A DNA stretch of 64,000 nucleotides from Planctomycetaceae bacterium (GTDB lineage: Bacteria > Planctomycetota > Planctomycetia > Planctomycetales > Planctomycetaceae). Below the pieces are notes generated by a model, which searched no databases, was not told where the DNA came from, and saw nothing but the letters and a program-made list of their open reading frames with translations. Positions within the stretch are counted from its first letter, which is position 1, and each line of letters starts with the position of its first letter. Of the stretch, positions 25,945-35,439 are shown piece after piece. The stretch is from contig JABURQ010000048.1 in the NCBI GenBank assembly GCA_014762625.1, positions 49,044 to 113,043 on the forward strand, given 5' to 3'. The translations under genes and the position numbers were made by a program.

Positions 25945-28437
25945 ATGCAAATTATGTTTCGTTTTTCGCTCGGTCTCATCATCCTCTTTTCCTCTCTCTC
26001 TTCTCTGTTCGCGGAATCTACTCCCAACATCCTCTGGATTACCGCCGAGGATATGAGCGCAACGCTCGGCTGTTACGGCGACGACTACGCCACAACGCCG
26101 AACATCGACAAACTCGCAACTGAAAGTGTGAAATACACGCATGCCTTCGCGACCGCTCCGGTCTGTTCGCCGTCCCGTTCGTGTCTGATCACCGGTTGTT
26201 ATGCGACGTCTCTGGGGACACAAAACATGCGGTCGGCCTTCCCGATTCCGGATTCCATGAACGGCTTTCCCGCCTTACTGCGCAAAGCCGGTTTTTACAC
26301 AACGAACAACGTCAAAACGGATTACAACACCGGCAACAACGCGCGGCTGATCGAACGCTCCTGGGATGAGAGCAGCGACACGGCCCATTGGCGAAATCGT
26401 CCCCAGGAAAAACAGAATCAGCCCTTCTTCTCTATCTTCAATCTGATGACCTCCCATCAATCCCGCACGATGGTCTGGCCCTACGATCAATTTCAAAAAG
26501 ACGTCCAAAGCCAACTCTCTCCAGAACAAATCCACGACCCGGCAGAAGTTCCCCTCCCTCCTTACTATCCTGATACCTCCCTCGTGCGTCGCGAACTCGC
26601 CCGCTATTACGATTGCGTGAGCGTCATGGACCAGCAGGTCGGTGACATCCTGAAACAACTCGAAGCAGACGGCCTCGCCGAGGAGACGATCGTCTTCTTT
26701 TATTCCGATCACGGATCGGGCATGCCGCGCCACAAACGGGCGTTACTCGACTCCGGGATGCACGTCCCGCTCCTGATTCGCTTCCCCGAAAAGTATCAAC
26801 ATCTCGCCCCCGCGAAACCGGGGGAGTCAATCGACCGACTGGTCAGTTTCGTCGATTTCGGACCGACTGTTCTCAGTCTCGCGGATGTGAAGATCCCGCA
26901 ACCGATGCAAGGGAAGCCGTTTCTGGGAGTGGCAAATTCTTCGCCGCGTGACTATGTCTTCGGACATCGGGACCGCGTTGATGAAGCGATCGACACCGCC
27001 CGTTCCGTCCGCGATCGTCGCTTTCTCTATATTCGCAACTTTCGTCCGCATCTCGGCTACAACCAGCCGACCGCCTGGCCCGATCAGGGGGAGATTCGCC
27101 ACGATTTTTATCGTCTCACCAACGAAGAAACCATGACCGCTCCGCAGTGGCACTTTGCGGGACCGACTCGACCGGTAGAAGAGTTATACGACTGCGTCAA
27201 CGATCCCCAAAATCTCCATAATCTGGCGGAGTCGTCCGAACACGCTGCGACGTTGAAGCGACTGCGAAACGTTTTGCACAGTCATACTCTGCAAACAATC
27301 GACACCGGTTTTCTCCCGGAACCGATGGCGTGGGAACTCATCGGTAATAAATCTCCCTGGACTCTTCGCCAGACGGTTCTCAAGGAGGAATATCAGACCG
27401 CCATCAGATCGGCCTGGCAGGTCGGTGTCCGGGACGAGAACTTTTACGTCCTGCAACTTTCCAACGGCAGCAACGTGGAACAGTATTGGGCAGCCCTGGG
27501 ATTGATCAACGTTTCGAACCCGAGCGAGCTAGCCTTCAAAGTGATGCGGCGAGCACTCGATGATGATTCTCTCTCCGTCCGGATCGCCACAGCAGAAGCC
27601 CTGGGACAACACGGACTGTATGAAGACGCCTTACCAACGCTGATCGAAATCCTGGAAACCGACAACCTGACCGCCGTCCTCTACGCGATGCGTACGATCG
27701 AATTGATGGGATCACGGGCGGCGTCCGCGATTCCCGCTGTAGAAAGCCTGGTCGCCCGCTCGGAACAAATCCGCGGCTCGAATACCGACGCAACCTTCGT
27801 CCTCTCGAAAAATCAGGATCTGGCGATGTTCATCAATTTCTCCGCTCAAGCGTTTCTTCAGAAAACCTCGAAGGACGCCAATGAGGTCGATGAAGGTTGG
27901 CAGTCATTATTTGACGGCAAGTCACTTGATGGCTGGGAGGCCCGCGCGGAAGGTGATGTCTCCGTCAAAGAGGGTGAGATTCAGATTCTCTCCAAAGGTC
28001 AGAACCTCTGGCTGATGCACGAGGAAACTTTCGACGATTTTGAACTACAACTCGAAGTCATGATGCCGGTGGATGGGTATAACTCGGGCGTTGGCTTTCG
28101 TTGCGTCGGTGAGAAAGGACGACCGAAGGGGTATCAATGTGAGGTCGAGAATCAGAAGACCGGCATGATTTACGCGATCGGTTCCGGTTGGGTCTGGCCG
28201 AAAGGGCCGGAGGAAACAAAACGCTTCAAAAAAATGGCGAAAGATTCTTTCCAGGTGGGCGAGTGGAACAAACTGCGAATCCGTTGTGAAGGAGAACATC
28301 TACAAATCTGGGTGAACGGCACCCAGACCGCAGACGTGAGGGATGACCGGTTCTCCCAAGGGTCGGTCGCCTTGCAACACCACGGCAAAGGAGACGTGCA
28401 TCGCTTCCGAAACATTCGCGTGAAGCCTCTCCCGTGA
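25945..28437 (+). CDS. Exported sulfatase - HEAT repeat - DUF1080 fusion
   Basis: An 830-residue, three-part protein. After a signal peptide (FSLGLIILFSSLSSLFAES) comes a sulfatase domain (about 27-480) with C74-S-P-S-R for formylglycine, an NILWITAEDMSATLGCYG metal site and FYSDHGSGMPRHK. A HEAT-like helical stretch follows (about 510-620), for example DDDSLSVRIATAEALGQHGL. The C-terminal domain (about 650-830) is DUF1080, now associated with 3-keto-disaccharide hydrolysis and laminin-like binding: GWQSLFDGKSLDGWEARAEG, then WNKLRIRCEGEHLQIWVNG. The fusion implies that desulfation and glycoside recognition or cleavage are coupled. It is divergent from the Gfo/Idh/MocA gene, whose products DUF1080 enzymes may use. 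Start 25945 or 25954. Confidence 0.9.
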   Translation: MQIMFRFSLGLIILFSSLSSLFAESTPNILWITAEDMSATLGCYGDDYATTPNIDKLATESVKYTHAFATAPVCSPSRSCLITGCYATSLGTQNMRSAFPIPDSMNGFPALLRKAGFYTTNNVKTDYNTGNNARLIERSWDESSDTAHWRNRPQEKQNQPFFSIFNLMTSHQSRTMVWPYDQFQKDVQSQLSPEQIHDPAEVPLPPYYPDTSLVRRELARYYDCVSVMDQQVGDILKQLEADGLAEETIVFFYSDHGSGMPRHKRALLDSGMHVPLLIRFPEKYQHLAPAKPGESIDRLVSFVDFGPTVLSLADVKIPQPMQGKPFLGVANSSPRDYVFGHRDRVDEAIDTARSVRDRRFLYIRNFRPHLGYNQPTAWPDQGEIRHDFYRLTNEETMTAPQWHFAGPTRPVEELYDCVNDPQNLHNLAESSEHAATLKRLRNVLHSHTLQTIDTGFLPEPMAWELIGNKSPWTLRQTVLKEEYQTAIRSAWQVGVRDENFYVLQLSNGSNVEQYWAALGLINVSNPSELAFKVMRRALDDDSLSVRIATAEALGQHGLYEDALPTLIEILETDNLTAVLYAMRTIELMGSRAASAIPAVESLVARSEQIRGSNTDATFVLSKNQDLAMFINFSAQAFLQKTSKDANEVDEGWQSLFDGKSLDGWEARAEGDVSVKEGEIQILSKGQNLWLMHEETFDDFELQLEVMMPVDGYNSGVGFRCVGEKGRPKGYQCEVENQKTGMIYAIGSGWVWPKGPEETKRFKKMAKDSFQVGEWNKLRIRCEGEHLQIWVNGTQTADVRDDRFSQGSVALQHHGKGDVHRFRNIRVKPLP

Positions 28438-28467
28438 CCAACGAGCTGGAACTCCCTCTTTGGGCAC

Positions 28468-29301
28468 TTATCCGAGTCGGCGTTCCTGACGACGATACTC
28501 GGCGGTCATCAGATCGAGCAGGAATGCCTCGTAACGGGAGGGATCCGGTTCCTCCACATCCAAAGACTGAACGAGGGGTGGAATCATTTTCTGCAGGAGC
28601 ATTTCTCTTCTCGCGGCGGAGAGTTTTTGCATTCGCTCGCAAAACTGTTCGAGCGTGGTGACTTGTTCCGCACTCAATCGATCGAGGGCAGAGGCACTGA
28701 AACGAAACTCGACTTCGTCCCGCTCCCGATTGAGTAGTTGCGTTCGCATTGGACTGATTTTCTGCTCTCCACTTTCCACCACGATCGTCCCTCCCACCAT
28801 ATCTCCGAAACGTTTGGAATTCGGACTCAACAGCGGAACCAGCCAGAACAACGGGAATTGATCGACGGGACGAAAAATGTTTCGAATAAAGATAGATGCC
28901 GGATCCAGAGAAAATCCGTCCGATTTCACCACCCGAATATCGGCCATCTTTTTGCCGGGCGTCTGGCCTCCCATCATCAGTTCCGCCAGAAAATAATACA
29001 CAAAACTGCCCAATCCCCAGATCAGCATCCAGATCCCAATCACGATCATGCCGACTTGATTCCCCACTTGCTGGGGGTCGTCTTCCCCTTCCAGACTCGA
29101 CTCCAGAAGATCCTCCAACCAGCGTCCCAGGGTGAGATCGGCCGCTGCAGCCACAGCGACAAACACGATCAAGAGGAGGATAAGTAGCAGAGTGACGAAG
29201 ATATTATCGACAAACCAGGCAACAAATCGTGACCCGAGACCGGCGATCCGATACGATAGTTGCACGTTCTCCGGGGTTTCGAAATCGACCGATTGTGACA
29301 T
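28468..29301 (-). CDS. RDD-family membrane protein
   Basis: A 277-residue protein with an N-terminal RDD domain: YRIAGLGSRFVAWFVDNIFV begins the first helix, and further helices include IGIWMLIWGLGSFVYYFLAE. The family motif GGQTPGKKMADIRVV is clear. The C-terminal third is soluble and helical, including QLLNRERDEVEFRFSASALD. RDD proteins are integral membrane proteins, some acting as cation or solute exporters, and they commonly sit with SpoIIM, DUF58 and MoxR genes as here. GAGG ten nucleotides upstream supports ATG 29301. It is divergent from the SpoIIM-like gene with 52 nt between and convergent with the sulfatase fusion. Confidence 0.88.
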   Translation of the reverse strand: MSQSVDFETPENVQLSYRIAGLGSRFVAWFVDNIFVTLLLILLLIVFVAVAAAADLTLGRWLEDLLESSLEGEDDPQQVGNQVGMIVIGIWMLIWGLGSFVYYFLAELMMGGQTPGKKMADIRVVKSDGFSLDPASIFIRNIFRPVDQFPLFWLVPLLSPNSKRFGDMVGGTIVVESGEQKISPMRTQLLNRERDEVEFRFSASALDRLSAEQVTTLEQFCERMQKLSAARREMLLQKMIPPLVQSLDVEEPDPSRYEAFLLDLMTAEYRRQERRLG

Positions 29302-29353
29302 AACAGATGGACCTCGAAGAAGAGTATCGAATGATCGCAGGAATGGTCTCAGT

Positions 29354-30349
29354 ATGAGCGGTTTCACAGCACGGAACAAGAAAGACTGGGAAGAACTCGA
29401 AGGGCTTCTCGCGATCGCCGAGAAGAAGCTCCGACGTCTCTCGGCGAGCGACGTTATTCGTCTGGAAACGTTGTATCGTCGCGTGACGGTTCAGCTCGCT
29501 CAAGTCGCCACTCGAACCCGCGATCACAGCCTGCATGAATATCTCAACCGGCTCTCTTCGCGCGCCCACGCGGTCATTTATCTGCCTCCCAAGCAATCTA
29601 TGTTTGCGGGGATGATCGATTTTATATCCACCGGTTTTGCGCGTCTCATCGCGCGGCACTGGCGAGCTCACCTGATCTCCTTGGCGCTTCTGCTGGGAGG
29701 ACTGTTACTGGGATATATCGCCTCGATGAATAATACGGTCGCGGCTTACTCTTTGCTCGCTCCCGGAGAAACCCGAACTCCCGGAGCCACTCGGGAACAG
29801 CTCATGGAAACTCTGCGTTCGGGTCGGGAACAGGACGGCGGGGAGAAGTTTTTCTTCGCATCATTTCTGTTTCAACATAATTTTCGCGTCGGACTGTTAG
29901 CGATGGCACTGGGAATCATCGCGGGAGTCCCGACGGTCTTTCTGATGCTCTATAACGGCATGATGCTCGGAGCGTTCGTCGCCGTACATCACATGAAAGG
30001 GATCGACGCCGAGATGTGGGCCTGGCTACTGCCGCACGGAGTCACCGAACTGGGGGCGATTGTGCTGTGCGGCGGGATGGGGATGGTGTTGGGGAATTGC
30101 GTGATTCGACCGCGGGGTTTCTCGCGTCTCGAACGGTTACAAGTCGAGGGAAAAGATGTCGCCAGAACCGGGATCGGGATCGGGATGATGCTCGTTTTTG
30201 CCGCGATTGTGGAAAGCTACGTCCGTCAAAGTTACTGGAGCACCGACCAGCGCCTCGCGTTCGCGACGGCGACTTTTCTCTTTTGGGTCTTATACATTAC
30301 CTGGGGACGGATTGCCGAAAAACGATCACAAAACGTTCCGAGCGCGTAA
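29354..30349 (+). CDS. SpoIIM-like (DUF95) membrane protein
   Basis: A 331-residue protein with a cytoplasmic N-terminus of about 100 residues (KDWEELEGLLAIAEKKLRRL) and about five membrane helices. Segments include SLALLLGGLLLGYIASMN, FRVGLLAMALGIIAGVPTVF and LLPHGVTELGAIVLCGGMGM. The HGVxE motif in the last of these is the hallmark of the SpoIIM/DUF95 family. Outside spore formers these proteins accompany RDD, DUF58 and MoxR genes and their role is unknown. Its last 24 nt overlap the end of the DUF58 gene on the other strand. The start has AGGA 14 nt upstream. It is the only member of this cluster on the plus strand. Confidence 0.88.
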   Translation: MSGFTARNKKDWEELEGLLAIAEKKLRRLSASDVIRLETLYRRVTVQLAQVATRTRDHSLHEYLNRLSSRAHAVIYLPPKQSMFAGMIDFISTGFARLIARHWRAHLISLALLLGGLLLGYIASMNNTVAAYSLLAPGETRTPGATREQLMETLRSGREQDGGEKFFFASFLFQHNFRVGLLAMALGIIAGVPTVFLMLYNGMMLGAFVAVHHMKGIDAEMWAWLLPHGVTELGAIVLCGGMGMVLGNCVIRPRGFSRLERLQVEGKDVARTGIGIGMMLVFAAIVESYVRQSYWSTDQRLAFATATFLFWVLYITWGRIAEKRSQNVPSA

Positions 30350-31648
30350 TTCCAGAAACTGATTGACCAGCCTCACTCCCAGATTCTCGGGTTTGACGTC
30401 GACCACATAAACCCCCGCTTTTCGCAATGACTCCAGCGCTTCGTCGCGCTGATCCAGCAATCGGTAAGCCAGGGTCGATTTCCAGACGTCCTGCAAATCG
30501 TCCGGCTCTTCGTTCAAAACCGCCTGCAATAATGGGGTCTTGAGCGCCGCGAACAAGACCACATGCCGTTTCGTCAATTGCTGCAAAGACGAACGGAAGC
30601 GTTCCGTGGTTTGCAGATCGAGGATATCGGAGATCACGATCATCAGCGAACGTTTCGGCTGTCGTGTCTGCAAGGTCGCGAACATCTGTGAGAAATCGGA
30701 TTCTTTCCAGCGCGACTGGATGTCGTATACCCGTTCCTGAATCCCCTTGAGTGCCGGCAACCCGGCTTGCGGCGGAACGTATCCCCGAACCTCGACATCA
30801 AACAGGGCGAATCCGCATCGGTCTCCACTCGCAAGCGCGACCCGTGCAATCAGCAACCCTGCGTCAATGGCAGCGTCCAGCTTCGACAGACCGCCATGAT
30901 CGGCGGCCATCAAGCGTCCGCTGTCCACAACCACCACGACATCCCGATGACGTTCGATCTGATGTCGACGAACGATCAGACGCCGATGCTTCGACGAACT
31001 GCGCCAATCGATGCGACGGGGATCATCCCCTTCCCGGTATTCGGTGAGCGATTCAAATTCCGTCCCCACGCCGTGCTGTCGCTCTCGCACGACTTTGTCG
31101 AGGAGTTCGATACGTGCTCCGGCATCCTTCAAGAGACGCTCGCTTTCGAGGTAGGTTTCCGGAAAGACGCGAACGAGGTCGGTGCGTTCGAAACATCGTT
31201 TGAATTCCAGAATTCGATAGCGTCCCAGACAACTCAACCAAACCGCTCCCAACGTGAAATGCCCGCGCTGATGAATCCGGTATTCGTTCTCGATCACCCA
31301 CGTTTCCAGTCCCTCCCAACGCAATTCATCTTCCAGAAAATTGGGATCGCATTCGCGCGGCAGATCGTGATGCAGCCGACAGAACGCCGGCCTCGAAAAC
31401 GTACGGTCCACAAGAATCCGCACCCGGAATAATCGCCCGCGACCCACGACGTCCGGAGCCTCAACCTCAACTTGAAAGGCTGCTATTTCTCGTCGTAGCG
31501 AGAGATAATCCAGAACTCCCAACAGGACGATCACCACCCAGCCCCCCGCCAGTAACCACCCCACGAGCGGCGTGAAAAACGCCACCACGGAAGCCGCCAC
31601 GGTTCCCCAGGCGAGCCAGAGAGTCTGTTGGGAGGGGCGAAATTTCAC
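30326..31648 (-). CDS. DUF58 protein, membrane-anchored type
   Basis: A 440-residue protein with two adjacent N-terminal helices (LWLAWGTVAASVVAFFTPLV and WLLAGGWVVIVLLGVLDYL), an outer beta domain, and the DUF58 core. The family motif is YREGDDPRRIDWRSSSKHRR; the vWA-like part begins VVVVDSGRLM, where the MIDAS serine pattern is not canonical. It is the last gene of the overlapping minus-strand series and shares ATGA with MoxR. MoxR/DUF58 pairs are thought to assist maturation or assembly of other proteins at the envelope; the client is not known. Confidence 0.9.
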   Translation of the reverse strand: MKFRPSQQTLWLAWGTVAASVVAFFTPLVGWLLAGGWVVIVLLGVLDYLSLRREIAAFQVEVEAPDVVGRGRLFRVRILVDRTFSRPAFCRLHHDLPRECDPNFLEDELRWEGLETWVIENEYRIHQRGHFTLGAVWLSCLGRYRILEFKRCFERTDLVRVFPETYLESERLLKDAGARIELLDKVVRERQHGVGTEFESLTEYREGDDPRRIDWRSSSKHRRLIVRRHQIERHRDVVVVVDSGRLMAADHGGLSKLDAAIDAGLLIARVALASGDRCGFALFDVEVRGYVPPQAGLPALKGIQERVYDIQSRWKESDFSQMFATLQTRQPKRSLMIVISDILDLQTTERFRSSLQQLTKRHVVLFAALKTPLLQAVLNEEPDDLQDVWKSTLAYRLLDQRDEALESLRKAGVYVVDVKPENLGVRLVNQFLELRARNVL

Positions 31649-32592
31649 CGCGGCACCTCAACCGAATCGAGAATTTCGATCAAGACATCGTCGGGGGTCA
31701 AACCTTCCAATTCCGCGGCGGCACTCAACACCACGCGATGTCGCAAGCCGGGCAGGAACGCCTCTTTCACGTTATCGGGAGTAACGTAATCGTGTTCCGC
31801 AAAACGGGCCAGGCTTTTGGCTCCGGTCAATAACATCAAACCGGATCGCGGACTGGCTCCCACAGCGAGAGAATCGTTATTCCGGGTTTCCTGCAACAAT
31901 CGTCGCAGATAGGTGACCACTTCGTCGCGAACGTGTGTTTGACGGATCTCTTCCTGAGCGGCCAGAATTTCGCTCGGAGAGATCACCGGTTTCACTTCCA
32001 TCTGGGTCGGGTCGGATCGTCCTCCGGTCGAGTGGTGCGTTTTGAGGATTTCTTCTTCCTGCTCGCCGTCCGGATAGCCGACTTCCACTTTGAACATGAA
32101 GCGGTCCAGTTGCGCCAGCGGCAGCGGATACGTTCCTTCCTGCTCGATGGGGTTTTGCGTGGCGAACGTCATAAACGGTTGCGGCATGGGATAGGTCGTA
32201 CCGTCGTAAGTCACGTTCAGTTCCTGCATCGCCTCAAGCAGTGCCGACTGAGTTCGCGCGGAGGCCCGGTTGATTTCATCCGCCAGCAGGAAATTGGTGA
32301 AGATCGGGCCCTTCACAAATTCGAAGCGGTGTTCGTCCTCCCGGTAGATCGCCGAACCGGTGATATCGTTCGGTAACAAGTCGGGGGTCATCTGTATCCG
32401 CTGGTATTGCATATCCAGCGAAGCCGCGATGCTGCGAACCAATAACGTTTTCGCCGTTCCGGGAGGCCCTTCGAGCAACACGTGCCCGCAACTGAACAGT
32501 CCCGCCAACGCGAATTCGATCGGTTCATCGAGCCCGAAGATCACGCGGTCGAGTTCCGCTCGAATTTTCTGATAACTTTCTAGGACAGACAC
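31645..32592 (-). CDS. MoxR-family AAA+ ATPase
   Basis: A 315-residue AAA+ ATPase of the MoxR branch. Walker A is LLEGPPGTAKTLLVRS, Walker B is NFLLADEINRASARTQSALL, and sensor 1 is FATQNPIEQEGTYPLPLAQL. It overlaps DUF4350 at its start by 13 nt and DUF58 at its end by 4 nt, so stoichiometric co-translation is likely. MoxR ATPases act as chaperones with vWA/DUF58 partners to activate or assemble membrane or exported complexes. It is the energy-using member of the cluster. Confidence 0.94.
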   Translation of the reverse strand: MSVLESYQKIRAELDRVIFGLDEPIEFALAGLFSCGHVLLEGPPGTAKTLLVRSIAASLDMQYQRIQMTPDLLPNDITGSAIYREDEHRFEFVKGPIFTNFLLADEINRASARTQSALLEAMQELNVTYDGTTYPMPQPFMTFATQNPIEQEGTYPLPLAQLDRFMFKVEVGYPDGEQEEEILKTHHSTGGRSDPTQMEVKPVISPSEILAAQEEIRQTHVRDEVVTYLRRLLQETRNNDSLAVGASPRSGLMLLTGAKSLARFAEHDYVTPDNVKEAFLPGLRHRVVLSAAAELEGLTPDDVLIEILDSVEVPR

Positions 32593-33914
32593 CGCTGACT
32601 CCTTCTGAGCAAAGTGAGTAACTCTTTCGACGAACAGCCGGATTGCTGGTATTTCCGAAAGTCGTTGATGATGGATTCAAACTCCCGCAACAGACCCGCA
32701 TCCCGACGTTCGAGTCGCTGGCGGATCGCCTCGAACTGGTGGCGTTCGCCGTGCAGATCGAGATGTTTGGCCAGCTTCCACAAAAAGGCATTTTCGGCTT
32801 CGATGAGCAATTGCGACTGTTGTCGTTTCGTTCGCACCAGCAAACGCGACACAGAGTCGAGATAGACTTCCAACGTCCGTCGACTTTCGGAGCCGGGAGG
32901 ATGAATCACTCCAAACGTCGGCATCGCGTGCCAGATGTAGAGCCCGACCGCCAGCAGCATCAATAATGCCAGAATTCGATAGCCGGGCTGGGCGAGAATC
33001 CAGAGGGGATTTCCCCGAATCGCCAGGCCGTGATAGAACTCGTCGAACACGACACCGTGTCCCTGCTCATCGCTGAGCAAATCCACCGCCAGGATACTGT
33101 TATCCGCGTTGGACAAAGAGAGATTATTGAACAACACGGGATCGGACAGGAGAATCACCGCTCCCTTCCCGCGGGAGTACTTCGCAATCAACGTTCGCTC
33201 GTCGTTCCCCGACCGAATGTTCAAGACTGCGGCGGGTTTAGTCTCTCCCACATCCATCGCAATTTTTCTCCGCTCGGGAATCGCGATTGTTCCGACCGAT
33301 TCCTGGATCGTTTCAAATCCAATCGAACCATCGGAGAGAGGATACTCGACGTATTCGGGAAGCCGATTTGTGAGAATTTCTGAGAAGTCCTCTCTGAGCG
33401 AACGCTCGTCATCGCGGGAGCGTCTTTGGTCGGCGATAAACTTCCGCATCGTCGCCTGCTGATCGGAGTGTTCGTCACCATCCCACTTGTAAACCGCCTC
33501 CCCCGCTTCCAGCTCGATGTACTCGATCTCTTCGAGCTCGAATGTTTCCAGGAAATTGAACGACGGCCAGCCATCCACAAAACCAACGACTAACCGCCCA
33601 CCATCTTCCACCCAGGCCTCCATCTGTTCGAGGGCTCCTTTCTCCGGCCCCAAGAGCGCCACATCGGGGCCGAGCAACACCAGCGTCGAATCGCGATTCA
33701 ACGCCGCATCGTACGGAGCGTGACTGCGAGAGACGGGGACATCGAGCCGTTCCAGAACCTCGAAGATCGCTCGATAACCGGACGGCCTCACGCCGTAAGA
33801 ATCTCTCCCCTGGCCGTCGTTATCGAGAGGTTGAAGCAGCGTGTAGGCATTGATTCCCAAGGCGACAATCAGCATGACCACGCCGGCCACAATCACATTC
33901 CGTCCGGTAATCAT
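32580..33914 (-). CDS. DUF4350-domain membrane protein
   Basis: A 444-residue protein with an N-terminal helix (VIVAGVVMLIVALGINAYTL), a DUF4350 outer domain and a second helix (GYRILALLMLLAVGLYIWHA) before a helical cytoplasmic tail. The DUF4350 features are SYGVRPSGYRAIFEVLERL, VLLGPDVALLGPEKGAL and FDEFYHGLA. The family accompanies MoxR and DUF58 and is of unknown function; its fold suggests a glutamine-amidotransferase-like domain without obvious catalysis. ATG 33914 has GGGAGG upstream and shares ATGA with the preceding stop. A longer frame to 34025 lies inside the neighbouring gene and is unlikely. Confidence 0.87.
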   Translation of the reverse strand: MITGRNVIVAGVVMLIVALGINAYTLLQPLDNDGQGRDSYGVRPSGYRAIFEVLERLDVPVSRSHAPYDAALNRDSTLVLLGPDVALLGPEKGALEQMEAWVEDGGRLVVGFVDGWPSFNFLETFELEEIEYIELEAGEAVYKWDGDEHSDQQATMRKFIADQRRSRDDERSLREDFSEILTNRLPEYVEYPLSDGSIGFETIQESVGTIAIPERRKIAMDVGETKPAAVLNIRSGNDERTLIAKYSRGKGAVILLSDPVLFNNLSLSNADNSILAVDLLSDEQGHGVVFDEFYHGLAIRGNPLWILAQPGYRILALLMLLAVGLYIWHAMPTFGVIHPPGSESRRTLEVYLDSVSRLLVRTKRQQSQLLIEAENAFLWKLAKHLDLHGERHQFEAIRQRLERRDAGLLREFESIINDFRKYQQSGCSSKELLTLLRRSQRCLS

Positions 33915-34567
33915 GACGCCTCCCGCTGTCTGGGTGCGTGCAGCTTGATCATCTCCACGATTGTGGCGTGTGCTTCGCGACACTGCTCGTAATCCTCGCG
34001 TAGGCAAATCTCCTCGCCGTACCACTTACGGTCCACCGTTTCGACCAACAGCTTCACTTCATTGATGACCGGCAGTTTACGATATTTTCGCAGATACTCC
34101 CGATTCGTCGTGGAACGTCGAAACGGTCGCTCGAACGACTCCTCGAGTCGAAACAGACTCGCCCGAAGTAACAAGCGAACCGCTTCAATGAAACTTCCCA
34201 CGGAAGCGAGCTGAGTCGCCTGTTCTTCCCACACGCGCGGATCGTCCCGGTGCTCCGGACGATAACCCGAGAAGCGAGCCGGACTCGGTTCCCGCCCCAT
34301 CGCTCGGATCATGGTATAGAGAATGTGGATGGTCAGGACGATCAGTAAGGTGAACAGTCCCGCGATGATGATCCACTGAATCGCAAAAGGGAGGCCGTGA
34401 AGAAACCAGAAGAATCCTCGAATCAACTCCAGCACGCTCAACAGCAGATCCCACATCCGTTCCCAAAACGGTGCCAGCGGATTTTCTTCCGCATCGAGAA
34501 GATAATCCCCCGAAGAGAGCACCTGTTCGGTGGTTTCACGAATCGATTCGGGAGGTGGAGCCGCCAT
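33911..34567 (-). CDS. DUF4129-like membrane protein
   Basis: A 218-residue protein with two hydrophobic segments, the second being a clear helix (FAIQWIIIAGLFTLLIVLTI), and a C-terminal cytoplasmic domain. That domain carries LLLRASLFRLEESF and the DUF4129 signature TNREYLRKYRKLP. DUF4129 proteins are regular members of MoxR/DUF58/DUF4350 clusters; some are fused to transglutaminases, but no transglutaminase occurs here. It is the second gene of the minus-strand series, 50 nt after the polytopic protein, and overlaps DUF4350 by four nucleotides. Confidence 0.82.
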   Translation of the reverse strand: MAAPPPESIRETTEQVLSSGDYLLDAEENPLAPFWERMWDLLLSVLELIRGFFWFLHGLPFAIQWIIIAGLFTLLIVLTIHILYTMIRAMGREPSPARFSGYRPEHRDDPRVWEEQATQLASVGSFIEAVRLLLRASLFRLEESFERPFRRSTTNREYLRKYRKLPVINEVKLLVETVDRKWYGEEICLREDYEQCREAHATIVEMIKLHAPRQREAS

Positions 34568-34617
34568 GGGATCGTTTACGCCCGCTTCTCACTGACGTGG
34601 CAAAACAGTCTTCAGTT

Positions 34618-35439
34618 TCAGGACTCCGACCAGACATCGTCGTCTGTCGTATTCTCCGCAGTAGGAGCTTGTTCTCCGAAAGAAGAGGCCAGCAGTTCGA
34701 GGTCGAAATTTTCGTGAGTACAACGGGCGGAGAAATATAAGACCACCAAAACCGCACTACTAAACAATCCTGCGAGAATCTGTCCTACAGTGCTGAATAG
34801 ACCCGCAATCAAAGCGTTTCCAGTCATTCCGCCAATAGATTGAGACGCCAGACCAATTCCCGCTCCGATCACAAATAACACAATCATGAGCACAAACCAT
34901 TTACCGGCATAACCTCTCATTAACTCTTTGCTGCGTCCCAAAGCAGCCGCACCTGATTTTGGTTCGAGGACCACCACCTGCGTCGCCAATGCAAACCAGA
35001 TGATGCAGAGAATGCCGGGAATGATCAGTAAAATGAATCCCCCCATGATAGCCAATCCAACGAGAATCCAAGTAAGGAACAGTGGTACAATTTTTCCCAT
35101 CGCTCGGGAGAACGATTCACCCACACTCGGCTTTTGTCCCAGGTAGGCTTTCGCAATGGCGGAGACGAGAGCTGCGTTAGTAATCGGTGCTGCTGCGAGA
35201 CTTAGTAATCCCAGGATCATCATGATCATTGAAAACGAAGGATCCGTCGCGGCTTGCATCATTCGTTCCATGTCCTGACCGTTACCGATGTAGGCATTGG
35301 TGACGACAGCGCTTGCGATTCCCAACGGCAGTTGTAGAACACACATGATCGTCAGCAAGACACCGAAATTATCAGTGATGACTTTGATCGCTTGATCTAA
35401 TATCCCGCCGACGGAGAGTTCACGGATTTCGTACTTCAT
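34618..35439 (-). CDS. Polytopic membrane protein heading the MoxR cluster
   Basis: A 273-residue protein with five or six membrane helices, including VLLTIMCVLQLPLGIASAVV, MIMMILGLLSLAAAPITNAA and LVGLAIMGGFILLIIPGILC. The pattern of LSVGGILDQAIKVITDNFGV at the start, then GGFILLIIPGILCIIWFALA and LGRSKELMRG later, resembles the membrane domain of glycerophosphodiesterases and UPF0259-type proteins. Its role is not known. AGGG seven nucleotides before the ATG sets the start. The 209 nt upstream of it, before the DUF1592 gene end, hold nothing I recognise. Confidence 0.78.
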   Translation of the reverse strand: MKYEIRELSVGGILDQAIKVITDNFGVLLTIMCVLQLPLGIASAVVTNAYIGNGQDMERMMQAATDPSFSMIMMILGLLSLAAAPITNAALVSAIAKAYLGQKPSVGESFSRAMGKIVPLFLTWILVGLAIMGGFILLIIPGILCIIWFALATQVVVLEPKSGAAALGRSKELMRGYAGKWFVLMIVLFVIGAGIGLASQSIGGMTGNALIAGLFSTVGQILAGLFSSAVLVVLYFSARCTHENFDLELLASSFGEQAPTAENTTDDDVWSES

